64,000 nt of DNA. It comes from an uncultured Eubacteriaceae bacterium. GTDB taxonomy: Bacteria; Bacillota; Clostridia; Lachnospirales; CAG-274. The notes below the pieces were generated by a model. The model had not been told where the DNA came from, made no database searches, and saw nothing but the letters and a program-made list of their open reading frames with translations. The position numbers were made by a program, and so were the translations under genes. Below, piece by piece: positions 1-8,634 of this stretch. The number at the start of each line of letters is the position of its first letter. Within the stretch, counting starts at the first letter, position 1. The stretch is taken from contig CAMVJD010000006.1 of assembly GCA_947167715.1 (NCBI GenBank), positions 1 to 64,000 on the forward strand. The letters run 5' to 3'.

Positions 1-224
<224 letters not shown>

Positions 225-258
225 TAAAAAAGAGATGCCCGAACGTGAGCATCTCTTT
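225..258 (-). terminator. Rho-independent terminator of the aspS-gatCAB operon
   Basis: On the minus strand an 8-bp stem (AGAGATGC paired with GCATCTCT, plus flanking A-T pairs) is followed by a run of six T, directly after the gatB stop codon. It closes the operon. Confidence 0.9.
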
Positions 259-262
259 ATCA

Positions 263-1702
263 TTATCCAAGTACTTCTTTTAACTTTTCGTCAAGCACCT
301 TATTTACGGTCTGCGGGTTGGCTTTGCCTTTAAGTGCCTTCATAGTCTGGCCCACAAGGAAACCTTTAGCCTTTTCCTTGCCTGCCTTAAGGTCCTCTAT
401 AGACTTGGGATTGTCTGCGATCACCTTTGCAACAACTTCTTCAACAAGCGAAGAATCGTCTACCATAGCAAGGTTGTTTTCCTCGATATATTTTTCGGGA
501 TCTACATTCTTTTTGAATACAGCCTCGAATACTTCCTTGGCAACACTTCTGTTTATCTTGCCGTCGGAAACAAATTTTATGATATCCGCAATTTTCTTGG
601 GCTCTATTTCAAGCTCCTCTGCAAGGGTGCCCGTTTCGCTCATCAAGCGCATCAGCTCGCCCATAACGTAGTTTGCCGCCTCTTTAGGCTTGCCGCAAAG
701 TGCAGCGGTGTCCTCAAAGATATAAGCAACCTGTCTTTCGGCCGTGATAACCGATGCATCATACTCGGAAAGTCCAAACTCGGACATATATCTTTTACGC
801 TTTGCCTCGGGAAGCTCGGGCATATTGTCCTTGGTATCCTTTATCCAATCGTCGCCGATCTCTATGGGCAGAAGGTCGGGCTCGGGGAAATAACGGTAAT
901 CCTGTGCGTTTTCCTTGCTTCTCATTGCAAAGGATGCATCCTTGTTATCGTCCCAGCGGCGTGTTTCCTGCACCACTCTGCCGCCGCTTTCAAGCACCTC
1001 TATCTGACGCTTTGCCTCGTAATTGATAGCGCGGTAGATAGCCTTAAAGCTGTTCATATTCTTCATCTCGGTACGGGTACCGAACTTTGCGGAGCCTACG
1101 GGCATGACCGAAATATTGACATCGGCACGCATTGAGCCCTCCTGCATTTTACAGTCTGAAACGCCGAGATACATCATAGTTTCACGGAGTTTTGTCAAAT
1201 ATGCGATAACCTCGTCCGCACTTCTGAAATCGGGCTCGGAAACTATTTCCAAAAGCGGCACACCGCAGCGGTTATAGTCTACAAGTGTACAATCGTCCCA
1301 GGGGTCGTGTACCAGCTTACCTGCATCCTCCTCCATGTGTATCTCGTGGATGCCGATATATTTTTTCTTGCCCTCTACCTCTATTTCGACTTTACCGTTG
1401 CGGCAGATAGGCAGGTACAGCTGGCTGACCTGATATGCCTTGGGAAGGTCGGGATAGAAATAGTTTTTACGGTCGAATTTATTGTAGCGCGTTATCTCGC
1501 AGTTTGTTGCAAGACCTGCGCGGATAGCAAAATCCACTACCTTTTTGTTTAAAACGGGAAGCACACCCGGCATACCCGAGCAAACGGGGCAAACATGTGT
1601 ATTGGGCTCGCCGCCGAACTCCGTTGTACAGGAGCAGAAAATTTTTGATTTGGTCGAAAGCTCAACGTGGACCTCCAGACCTACTACTGTTTGGTAATTC
1701 AT
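263..1702 (-). CDS. gatB: Asp-tRNA(Asn)/Glu-tRNA(Gln) amidotransferase subunit B
   Basis: GatB is the kinase and tRNA-binding subunit of the GatCAB amidotransferase: it phosphorylates the side chain of Asp or Glu misacylated on tRNA so that ammonia from GatA can amidate it. The 479-residue length is normal. The N-terminus carries the family hallmark GLEVHVEL near residues 9-16, cysteines of the zinc knuckle (CSC near 23-25 and CPVC near 38-41), and the C-terminus has the YqeY-like tRNA-binding tail ending in a GQTMKALKGKANP stretch. An AGGG ribosome binding site precedes the ATG. It is the last gene of an aspS-gatC-gatA-gatB operon, one base after gatA, and a terminator follows. Function is firm; whether Asn, Gln or both are made depends on the tRNA synthetases elsewhere. 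Confidence 0.97.
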   Translation of the reverse strand: MNYQTVVGLEVHVELSTKSKIFCSCTTEFGGEPNTHVCPVCSGMPGVLPVLNKKVVDFAIRAGLATNCEITRYNKFDRKNYFYPDLPKAYQVSQLYLPICRNGKVEIEVEGKKKYIGIHEIHMEEDAGKLVHDPWDDCTLVDYNRCGVPLLEIVSEPDFRSADEVIAYLTKLRETMMYLGVSDCKMQEGSMRADVNISVMPVGSAKFGTRTEMKNMNSFKAIYRAINYEAKRQIEVLESGGRVVQETRRWDDNKDASFAMRSKENAQDYRYFPEPDLLPIEIGDDWIKDTKDNMPELPEAKRKRYMSEFGLSEYDASVITAERQVAYIFEDTAALCGKPKEAANYVMGELMRLMSETGTLAEELEIEPKKIADIIKFVSDGKINRSVAKEVFEAVFKKNVDPEKYIEENNLAMVDDSSLVEEVVAKVIADNPKSIEDLKAGKEKAKGFLVGQTMKALKGKANPQTVNKVLDEKLKEVLG

Positions 1703-1703
1703 A

Positions 1704-3179
1704 TCAGTTGCCCTCCTTTACTATAGCGGGCTTTTTTGTGTGAAAGTCCGTTGACTGCTGGAATGCGTAAGCCGCCTTAACAAGCTTTGCCTCGCTGAAT
1801 GCGGGGCCGATAAGCTGGAAGCCTACGGGCATATCGCCCCTGCCAAAGCCGCAGGGCACGGAAACACCCGGCAGACCCGCAAGGTTTACCGATACTGTAT
1901 AGATATCGCCAAGGTACATCTTTAACGGGTCGGAGGAATTTTCGCCTATCTTGTATGCGACCGTGGGCGCAACGGGCGAAATTATCATATCGTAATCGTT
2001 AAAGGCCTGGTCAAAGCTCTTTTTGATAAGACCGCGAACCTTTAAGCTCTTGTTGTAATAAGCATCGTAATAGCCGCTGCTCAAAACGAAAGAACCGAGC
2101 ATTATACGGCGCTTTACCTCCATACCGAAGCCCTCGCTTCTGGATGTGTAGTAAACATCAAGAAGATCCTCGCAGTCCTTTCTGCGGTAGCCGTACTTGA
2201 TACCGTCATATCTTGAAAGGTTGGAGCTGGCCTCTGCGCAGGCAAGAACGTAATATGTGGGGATAGCATAGTCAACTATCGTCATTTCAAATTCCTCTAC
2301 CTGTGCGCCAAGTTTTTTCAAGGTCTCGACAGCCTCCAGAACAGGCTTTTTAACGTCCTCGTCAAGACCCTTGCCAAAGTAGTTGGTGGGCAGACCTATT
2401 TTTACGCCCTTTAAGTCCTTTGTAAAGCTCTGTGAAAAATCAAAAGTCTTGCCCTTAACGGATGTGGAATCCTTGGGGTCGTGACCCGAAATAACGCTTA
2501 ATACCTCTGCACAGTCGCGGATATCGCGGCCTACGGGGCCTATCTGGTCAAGTGAAGAAGCGAATGCGACCAAACCAAAACGGCTTACAGCGCCGTAGGT
2601 AGGCTTTATACCGCTGACACCGCAAAACGAACAGGGCTGACGGATAGAACCGCCCGTATCGCTGCCGAGAGAGTATGCACATTCATCGGCCGCAACACTT
2701 GCCGCAGAACCGCCCGACGAACCGCCCGTGACTCTTTCCAGATCAAAGGGGTTGTGTGCCGCACCAAAATAAGATGTCTCGGTAGAGCCGCCCATGGCAA
2801 ACTCGTCCATATTTAATTTACCCAGTACAACAGCGCCGTTATTTAAAAGCCTTTCGGTAACGGTAGCATTGTAAACAGGCTTGAAATTATAAAGCATTTT
2901 GGAACCGCAGGTGGTAAGGATATCCTTTGTACAGATATTGTCCTTTATAGCCATAGGCACGCCCGCAAGCGGAGCTGTAAGCTCACCGCTGTCGATTTTG
3001 GCCTGCACGGCAGCTGCCCGAGCCAAAGCCTCGTCCTCCAAAACGGTGATATATGCATTTATTTTTTCGTCTGTCTTTTTAATATTTGCAAGAAAGTCCT
3101 TTGTAAGCTCAACGCTGCTGACTTCCTTATTTTTTATCATTTGTCCCAATTCAAGGGCAGTTTTAGTTGAAAAATCCAT
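1704..3179 (-). CDS. gatA: Asp-tRNA(Asn)/Glu-tRNA(Gln) amidotransferase subunit A
   Basis: GatA is the glutaminase subunit that releases ammonia from glutamine and channels it to GatB. The amidase-signature core is complete: the catalytic lysine in PMAIKDNICT (near residue 79), the Gly/Ser-rich GGSSGGSAA with the cis-serine near residue 154, and the nucleophile serine in GSDTGGSIRQP near residue 178. At 491 residues it is the standard length. The start ATG has a GGGGGAG ribosome binding site. It sits between gatC (12 bp upstream) and gatB (1 bp downstream) in one operon, which fits obligate complex assembly. Confidence 0.97.
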   Translation of the reverse strand: MDFSTKTALELGQMIKNKEVSSVELTKDFLANIKKTDEKINAYITVLEDEALARAAAVQAKIDSGELTAPLAGVPMAIKDNICTKDILTTCGSKMLYNFKPVYNATVTERLLNNGAVVLGKLNMDEFAMGGSTETSYFGAAHNPFDLERVTGGSSGGSAASVAADECAYSLGSDTGGSIRQPCSFCGVSGIKPTYGAVSRFGLVAFASSLDQIGPVGRDIRDCAEVLSVISGHDPKDSTSVKGKTFDFSQSFTKDLKGVKIGLPTNYFGKGLDEDVKKPVLEAVETLKKLGAQVEEFEMTIVDYAIPTYYVLACAEASSNLSRYDGIKYGYRRKDCEDLLDVYYTSRSEGFGMEVKRRIMLGSFVLSSGYYDAYYNKSLKVRGLIKKSFDQAFNDYDMIISPVAPTVAYKIGENSSDPLKMYLGDIYTVSVNLAGLPGVSVPCGFGRGDMPVGFQLIGPAFSEAKLVKAAYAFQQSTDFHTKKPAIVKEGN

Positions 3180-3191
3180 TTTGCTCCCCCT

Positions 3192-3653
3192 TTACTCTAC
3201 CGTTGTGGGCACCTTAAAGCAGCCGTCCTTTTGCTGCGGTGCGTTTTTAAGTATAAGCTCTCTGTCCTCGGAGGGCTTTACCTCGTCGGGACGGAAATTG
3301 TTTGTATACTGGAACGGGTGGCTCATAGGCTCTACATTGTCGGTATCAAGCTGATTAAGCGTGTCAATGTAATCAAGTATCTTTGTAAGGTCCTCTTTGG
3401 CCTTTTTCTCCTCGTCCTCGGTAAGTGTAAGGCGTGAAAGCTCTTCAAGATATTTGATAAGCGCATCATCAATGCCGTTTGCGCCGGGAGCGGGCTTTTC
3501 GCCGTCCTCTGCCGCAAAGGCCTGTCCCTCTTCATAGCCCAGATAATCAAATATCATATTTATACGCGACTTGACCGCGTCAATTTTTTCCTCCGTCACA
3601 GAAATGCCCGTAGCTTCTTCAATGGCGGTAATGATTTTTTCTTCTGCTGTCAT
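3192..3653 (-). CDS. gatC: Amidotransferase subunit C with N-terminal extension
   Basis: GatC wraps around GatA and GatB and stabilises the amidotransferase. The C-terminal ~95 residues are a typical GatC: the helix with LEELSRLTLTEDE (near 68-80), the ILDYIDTLNQLDTDNVEPM segment (near 92-110) and the C-terminal RELILKNAP. The protein is 153 residues, whereas GatC is usually close to 95. The extra ~58 N-terminal residues contain a predicted helix and a charged, Pro/Gly-rich linker of unknown role. The start ATG has a good GGGGG ribosome binding site at 5-8 bases, so the extension is probably real rather than a start error. It overlaps no neighbour and lies 12 bp after aspS. Confidence 0.93.
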   Translation of the reverse strand: MTAEEKIITAIEEATGISVTEEKIDAVKSRINMIFDYLGYEEGQAFAAEDGEKPAPGANGIDDALIKYLEELSRLTLTEDEEKKAKEDLTKILDYIDTLNQLDTDNVEPMSHPFQYTNNFRPDEVKPSEDRELILKNAPQQKDGCFKVPTTVE

Positions 3654-3665
3654 TGCAATACCCCC

Positions 3666-4988
3666 TTACGGATTTAATCTTGTCGTATCTCTCGGGAACA
3701 TGGATGTTGCCCTGATATTCTTCTCGTCGATAAGCTTCATTACAAATCTTTCAAGACCCATACCCAGGCCGCCGTGCGGAGGACAGCCGTATTTGTGAAG
3801 CATTAAATAGCTTTCAAAATCCTCGGGGTAAAGACCCTTGAATATCATTTTCTTTACCTGCGTGTCATAATCGTGTATACGCTGACCGCCCGTGGTTACC
3901 TCAAGACCGCGGAAAAGAAGGTCAAAGCTTAAGGTGTACTTTTCGTTTTCGGGGTCGTCCATAGCATAGAACGGACGCTTTTTGATAGGATAATGTGTTA
4001 CGAAAACAAAATCGCTGTCATAGTCCTCCTTGAAAAGCTCGCCTATAAGACGCTCTTCCTCGGGCTCCAAGTCATAGGGGTCCTTTATTTTTCTGTTGTA
4101 CTTTTCGGCTACCATTTCCTTTGCATCCTTAAAGGTAACGCAGGGAATATCCTTTACAACGGGCAGTTCAATGCCAAGCTTTTTGATAACGTCAGGGTAT
4201 TTTTCCTTTAAAAACTCCATAGCGTACTTTATCATACCCGTTTCCATATTTATAACATCATAAAAGCTGTTTATAAAGCCCATTTCAAAGTCCACGCCGA
4301 TATATTCGTTAAGATGTCTTGTGGTGTCGTGCTTTTCCGCACGGAATACGGGTGCTATCTCAAACACACGCTCGTAAACGGGGATAAGCATCTGCTTGTA
4401 GAACTGGGGACTCTGTGCAAGATAAGCCTTTTTGCCGAAGTAGTCCAGCTTGAATATATTTGCGCCGCCCTCTGCGCCCGATGCAACGATCTTGGGTGTC
4501 ATTATTTCGGTAAAGCCGTTTTTGCCCAGGTATTCCCTGAACGCCTCAACAAGTGCCGACTGCAGCTTAAATACGTTTCTTCTCTGCTCGTTTCTTAAGG
4601 TAACGGGGCGCAGACCCAGCTCGTTTTCAAGCGCAATATTAAGTCTGTACTTATTTATGCTTAAGGGCAGCTCCTCCTTGGGCTTGCCTAAAAGCTCTAC
4701 CTTTTCAACCGCGATCTCAACACCGTTTACCGCACGTTCTTCCTTGCGTATCTGACCTGTCACGCGCACAGATGCCTCGTCACGCAAAAATTCCTTTTCC
4801 TCTTCACTGCCGGTCTTTTCATAGAAGCACTGAATAAGGCCGCCTATCTTTCTTAAAATAATAAATGCAAAATCACCCATATCACGCACATTGTAAACAA
4901 CGCCGTGTGTAGTGACCGTACCCTCTGCCGTCTTAAGCTCCTCAATGCTTAAATCGGCAATAGTTCTTTCGCCGCTTGCTTTGATCAT
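3666..4988 (-). CDS. aspS: Aspartyl-tRNA synthetase, archaeal/short type (probably non-discriminating)
   Basis: Charges tRNA(Asp) and, in this type, probably also tRNA(Asn) with aspartate. The 440-residue length and the lack of the bacterial insertion domain mark it as the short archaeal-type enzyme. An OB-fold anticodon domain (residues ~10-100) is followed by a class II core with FTEIMTPKIV (motif 1), FRAEKHDTTRHLNEY (motif 2) and the GMGLERFVMKL motif 3 near the C-terminus. Being first in an operon with gatCAB strongly suggests that it makes Asp-tRNA(Asn) for GatCAB. The ATG at 4986-4988 is preferred over an in-frame TTG three codons upstream because of ribosome binding site spacing. Expression is likely controlled by the T-box leader just upstream. 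Confidence 0.93.
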   Translation of the reverse strand: MIKASGERTIADLSIEELKTAEGTVTTHGVVYNVRDMGDFAFIILRKIGGLIQCFYEKTGSEEEKEFLRDEASVRVTGQIRKEERAVNGVEIAVEKVELLGKPKEELPLSINKYRLNIALENELGLRPVTLRNEQRRNVFKLQSALVEAFREYLGKNGFTEIMTPKIVASGAEGGANIFKLDYFGKKAYLAQSPQFYKQMLIPVYERVFEIAPVFRAEKHDTTRHLNEYIGVDFEMGFINSFYDVINMETGMIKYAMEFLKEKYPDVIKKLGIELPVVKDIPCVTFKDAKEMVAEKYNRKIKDPYDLEPEEERLIGELFKEDYDSDFVFVTHYPIKKRPFYAMDDPENEKYTLSFDLLFRGLEVTTGGQRIHDYDTQVKKMIFKGLYPEDFESYLMLHKYGCPPHGGLGMGLERFVMKLIDEKNIRATSMFPRDTTRLNP

Positions 4989-4997
4989 CTTTCTCAA

Positions 4998-5266
4998 CCT
5001 TTCTTTAAAAATAAAAAAGTCCTCAAATACATAAGTATTTAAGGACGAATTACCGTGGTGCCACCTTAATTCGGTACAAAAGTACCCTCTTGCCCTTAAC
5101 GCGGGAAACGTGCAGCATTACTTGGCAAAAGCCTTTCACACCGCAAGCTCGGAAGTGTTCTTCACAAATAAGTGTCAAGAATAAGGCTCTCAGTCCATGG
5201 CCCTATATCCCTGTCAGGTTTCTTTTTGCTACTTTTCTTCGTCTTTGCCTTTTATTATAAACACTA
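4998..5266 (-). promoter_or_regulatory. T-box riboswitch leader of the aspS-gatCAB operon
   Basis: The minus-strand leader holds the conserved T-box core AAGGTGGCACCACGG (about 5053-5067) followed by the terminator at 5013-5046. Stem I starts with GACGAAGAAAAGTA (GAAG at 5237-5240, AGTA at 5230-5233). Its 3' closing strand CTTC lies at 5152-5155. Immediately before that, the specifier position reads GAAC then A (5156-5160). GAAC holds overlapping GAA (Glu) and AAC (Asn) codons. Uncharged tRNA bound here should stabilise the antiterminator and switch on the transamidation operon. The core call is certain; the exact specifier triplet is inferred from pairing of GAAG with CTTC. Confidence 0.93.
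5013..5046 (-). terminator. T-box leader terminator hairpin
   Basis: On the minus strand, GTCCT...AGGAC forms a long A/T-rich stem with a short loop followed by six T, directly downstream of the T-box sequence and upstream of aspS. It is the conditional terminator of the leader: the 5' arm overlaps the sequence needed for the antiterminator. Confidence 0.9.
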
Positions 5267-5272
5267 AAAGTT

Positions 5273-5301
5273 ATTATATCATAACCAAAAAACTTTTGCA
5301 A
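5273..5301 (-). promoter_or_regulatory. Promoter of the aspS-gatCAB operon
   Basis: TTGCAA (5296-5301), 17-bp spacer, TATAAT (5273-5278) on the minus strand, placing the start of the T-box transcript near 5266. It lies immediately downstream of the stop codon of the 198-residue gene. Confidence 0.85.
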
Positions 5302-5316
5302 TACAAATTTAAAATT

Positions 5317-5913
5317 TTATCCAACCATAGCCATAATAAGATCCTCTGTGGTATTGCGTCTGTCATAATTTTGTATATAATATGCAGTTTTCACGGAATC
5401 CCAGGGAGTCATAATATAAATATATCTGTCAAAAATTTTCATTATTGTATTTTTTCCGTTTTCATTGACGGCAATACTTACACACTTGCCGTTATAGCTT
5501 TCCCTGTTATAGATCTTCTCAGTATTTTTGTCTTCGTCTATTTCAGCCAGCTCCAGAGTGTTAAGTGCATTTATTATGCCGCTTACCTTTACCATATCCA
5601 CAGTAACAAGGTTTTCGCCGTCGCCGCCCCAATATGCAGACAGCTTATCGCGCTCTGCCTCGTTTGCGGCATAGTATTTTACGCCGCCCTTGACCTCGGG
5701 ATAATACCTTACGCCGCCGATTATAAGCGGATCATACACCGTTACCAATGAAACCTGCTGAACATCATAGTTAAAGCCCGTTGTAGGTAAGGTCTTCATT
5801 TTATGATAGCGGTACAAAAGGTAGCCGCCTCTGCCTGCCAAAGCCACTGCAAGCAAGATAAGCACAACAAGGCCAAAATACGAAATCCTTCTCAAAACTA
5901 TTTTTTTATCCAA
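5317..5913 (-). CDS. Hypothetical membrane-anchored protein
   Basis: Not recognised. The 198-residue product has a basic N-terminus, one hydrophobic segment (about residues 12-35, rich in V, L and A), then a predicted mostly beta extracytoplasmic domain of about 160 residues with several Tyr-rich strands (IGGVRYYPEV, GGVKYY). No lipobox cysteine and no catalytic motif were seen. It follows the HD-domain gene by 27 bp and so probably belongs to the tkt operon. The stop codon is only 15 bp from the -35 box of the aspS promoter. Confidence 0.75.
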   Translation of the reverse strand: MDKKIVLRRISYFGLVVLILLAVALAGRGGYLLYRYHKMKTLPTTGFNYDVQQVSLVTVYDPLIIGGVRYYPEVKGGVKYYAANEAERDKLSAYWGGDGENLVTVDMVKVSGIINALNTLELAEIDEDKNTEKIYNRESYNGKCVSIAVNENGKNTIMKIFDRYIYIMTPWDSVKTAYYIQNYDRRNTTEDLIMAMVG

Positions 5914-5940
5914 AAATAAATCTCCTCTCGTCTTCGGCCG

Positions 5941-6528
5941 TCAGCCTTTAAGATAACCGTTTTCCACTGCATTTTTAAGAAGATCCAGCACAAAACTCTT
6001 AAGTTTTGGATGTGAAAGCCTTGTCAGCCTGTAGGCGTGTTCCTCCACATTCTTCACCGTTATATTATTTTCAAGCCATATACTGCCTTTATTTGCATAA
6101 TTAAGCAATATCGGCTGAAGCCTGTCAAGTGCGTTTGCAAAAAGCGCCTCATTGGTATCACAGCGCTCAAACTCGTACCACAACTGCTTCATATCCTCGC
6201 CCTGACCGTCGGGCAGCAGCGAATAAAGCTTGTCAGCCGCATCATGCTCACGCTTTGACTTTGTTTTGTTGCCCTCCTCGTCATAAAGATAGGTATCGCC
6301 TGCATAGACCTCTACCAGATCGTGTACAAGAAGCATTTTTATAACATGGGATATGTCGGTATCTTCGGGCGCATATTCGGCCAAGGTAAGCGCAAACATA
6401 CATAAATGCCAGCTATGCTCCGCCGAATTTTCACGCCTGCTGCCGTCTGTTACCGATGAACGCCTTAATACATTTTTAAGCTTGTCAACTTCCAATAAAA
6501 AGCTTATTTGTTTTTCAAGTCTGTCCAT
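5941..6528 (-). CDS. HD-domain phosphohydrolase, YfbR/HDDC2-like
   Basis: A 195-residue HD-superfamily metal-dependent phosphohydrolase. The metal ligands are visible in order: His in ENSAEHSWHL (near residue 38), the HD pair in LLVHDLVEVYAGD (near 68-69) and a distal Asp in ANALDRLQP (near 137). This arrangement matches the YfbR/HDDC2 group, whose characterised members are 5'-deoxynucleotidases, so removal of phosphate from dNMPs is the likely reaction; substrate is inferred. It starts three bases after the transketolase stop, with its ribosome binding site inside that gene's end, indicating translational coupling. Confidence 0.88.
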   Translation of the reverse strand: MDRLEKQISFLLEVDKLKNVLRRSSVTDGSRRENSAEHSWHLCMFALTLAEYAPEDTDISHVIKMLLVHDLVEVYAGDTYLYDEEGNKTKSKREHDAADKLYSLLPDGQGEDMKQLWYEFERCDTNEALFANALDRLQPILLNYANKGSIWLENNITVKNVEEHAYRLTRLSHPKLKSFVLDLLKNAVENGYLKG

Positions 6529-6531
6529 TTG

Positions 6532-8517
6532 TCAGCCCTTTGCTATCCTTTCCGCAACCTCTGCGATATGCTCGGGTGTAAAGCCAAAATAATCAAACAG
6601 CTTGGCAAAGGGTGCAGAGATGCCAAAGCGGTCTACCCCAATAAACTCGCCGTTTATGCCGATATATCTGTACCAATAGTTATCGCTTGATGCCTCAACG
6701 GCAACGCGCTTGTCAACATTTTTGGGCAGGACAGAATTTTTATATTCCTCGCTCTGTTCCTCAAAAAGCTCTACACAGGGCATACTTACTACTCTTGCGT
6801 CAATGCCCTTGTTTTTAAGCAGCTCCCACGAATCGTAAGCGGGGCCTACCTCTGAGCCCGTAGCTATGATTATAACATCGGGGGTCTCTTTTTCGCTGTC
6901 CTTTATTATATAACCGCCCTTTAAGGCATTTCTGCCGTCAACGCCGATATTTTTTGTGGTTTGACGGGTATATGCCATAATGGTGGGCTTTTTGCCGTTA
7001 AATACCGCCGTATACCATGCCGCAGCCGCCTCGTTGGTATCGCAGGGGCGGAAGGTATAGCTGTTAGGCATACTTCTGAAAGCCGCAAGCTGTTCTACGG
7101 GCTGATGCGTGGGGCCGTCCTCACCAACGCCGATACTGTCATGAGTCAAAATGCCAATAACAGGCAGACTTGAAATAGCCGAAATGCGAAGTGCGGGCTT
7201 CATATAATCGCTGAATACAAAGAAGCTTGCTATATAGGGCTTAACACCGCCGTGAAATGCCATACCGTTTGCAATTGCTGTCATTGCAAGCTCTCTGATA
7301 CCGTAGTGCATATTCGCACCGCCGCGGTTTTCCCTTGAATAGAAATCAGCATCCTTCATTATGGATTTGTTTGAAGGTGCAAGGTCCGCCGAACCGCCTA
7401 TAAGGTTGGGTACGATATCCTTTATCTTATTAAGTATTTTTTCGGAGGACTGGCGTGTTGCACAGTCACCCTCGTAATTCCAGAAAGAATCGTCATTTAT
7501 AAGGTCATTTTCAAATTTGCCGTCAAACCAGTTGATAAGCTGCTTTGCAAGCTCTGGGTACTTTGCCTTATATTCCTCAAACAGCTTGTCCCACTGCTTT
7601 GAGTATTCGTTTATTTTGCCGCAGACACCCGACATATATCCCTTGACCTCGTCGGGTACGGTAAAGGGCTCTGCCGTCCAGCCGAGATTTTCCTTTGTAA
7701 GCGCAAGCTCTTCCTCGCCGAGAGGCTCGCCGTGAGCCTTGTTTGTGCCTGCCTTATTCGGCGCACCAAAGCCTATCTGTGTTTTAATTTCAATTATAGA
7801 GGGCTTGCTTGTTTCTGCCTTTGCGGCCTCGATAGCCTTTCCTATCGCAGCCATATCGGTGCCGTCATCAACCAGCTGATAATGCCAGTTTACAGACTCA
7901 AAGCGCTTTTTGATATCCTCTTTAAAGGCAAGGTCTGTGCTGCCCTCTATTGTAATATCGTTGGAATCATAAAGAATAACGACCTTTCCGAGACCCATAA
8001 GACCCGCAAACGATGCAGCCTCATAGGAAATACCCTCCATAAGACAGCCGTCACCGCAAAGCGCATAGGAATAATGGTCTATTATATCAAAGCCGGGCTT
8101 ATTGAATTTTGCCGCAAGAAAGCTCTCGGCAACTGCCATACCTATAGCATTTGTAAAGCCCTGCCCGAGAGGACCCGTGCTTGCCTCAACGCCTACCGTA
8201 TGCCCAAATTCGGGATGACCCGGAGTTTTGGAGCCAAACTGGCGGAAATTTTTAATATCCTCCATAGTAACGGGATAACCGAAAAGATGCAAAAGCGAAT
8301 ATAAAAGCATGGAGCCGTGACCCGCGGAAAGCACAAAACGGTCGCGGTCTATCCAATTTGGACAAGCGGGGCTGTGCTTTAAATGGTTTGCCCAAAGCTC
8401 AAGGCCTATGGGTGCCGCGCCCATGGCAACGCCGGGATGACCCGATTTTGCCTTTTGGATAGCCTCTGCGCTTAAAACTCGTATACAATTAACAGTCATA
8501 TTTTCTGCCGAACTCAT
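6532..8517 (-). CDS. tkt: Transketolase
   Basis: Thiamine-diphosphate enzyme of the non-oxidative pentose phosphate pathway that moves two-carbon units between ketoses and aldoses. At 661 residues it has the complete architecture: GHPGVAMGAAP (near 27-37), the ThDP/metal motif GDGCLMEGISYEA (near 154-166), the pyrimidine domain with GVGEDGPTHQPVEQ (near 460-473) and the C-terminal domain with ATGSEVG. An AGGAGG ribosome binding site precedes the ATG. First gene of a three-gene operon with its own promoter. Confidence 0.97.
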   Translation of the reverse strand: MSSAENMTVNCIRVLSAEAIQKAKSGHPGVAMGAAPIGLELWANHLKHSPACPNWIDRDRFVLSAGHGSMLLYSLLHLFGYPVTMEDIKNFRQFGSKTPGHPEFGHTVGVEASTGPLGQGFTNAIGMAVAESFLAAKFNKPGFDIIDHYSYALCGDGCLMEGISYEAASFAGLMGLGKVVILYDSNDITIEGSTDLAFKEDIKKRFESVNWHYQLVDDGTDMAAIGKAIEAAKAETSKPSIIEIKTQIGFGAPNKAGTNKAHGEPLGEEELALTKENLGWTAEPFTVPDEVKGYMSGVCGKINEYSKQWDKLFEEYKAKYPELAKQLINWFDGKFENDLINDDSFWNYEGDCATRQSSEKILNKIKDIVPNLIGGSADLAPSNKSIMKDADFYSRENRGGANMHYGIRELAMTAIANGMAFHGGVKPYIASFFVFSDYMKPALRISAISSLPVIGILTHDSIGVGEDGPTHQPVEQLAAFRSMPNSYTFRPCDTNEAAAAWYTAVFNGKKPTIMAYTRQTTKNIGVDGRNALKGGYIIKDSEKETPDVIIIATGSEVGPAYDSWELLKNKGIDARVVSMPCVELFEEQSEEYKNSVLPKNVDKRVAVEASSDNYWYRYIGINGEFIGVDRFGISAPFAKLFDYFGFTPEHIAEVAERIAKG

Positions 8518-8571
8518 TTATGTTCCTCCTATAAAACTAAAACTCTTCCACATAAAATGGCAATTATATTT

Positions 8572-8600
8572 ATTATACATTATTTTTATTCATATTTCAA
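8572..8600 (-). promoter_or_regulatory. Promoter of tkt
   Basis: TTGAAA (8595-8600), 17-bp spacer, TATAAT (8572-8577), about 55 bases ahead of the tkt start codon on the minus strand. Confidence 0.8.
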
Positions 8601-8634
8601 TATACTATATTATTAAATTTTTCGATAGCTTTTT

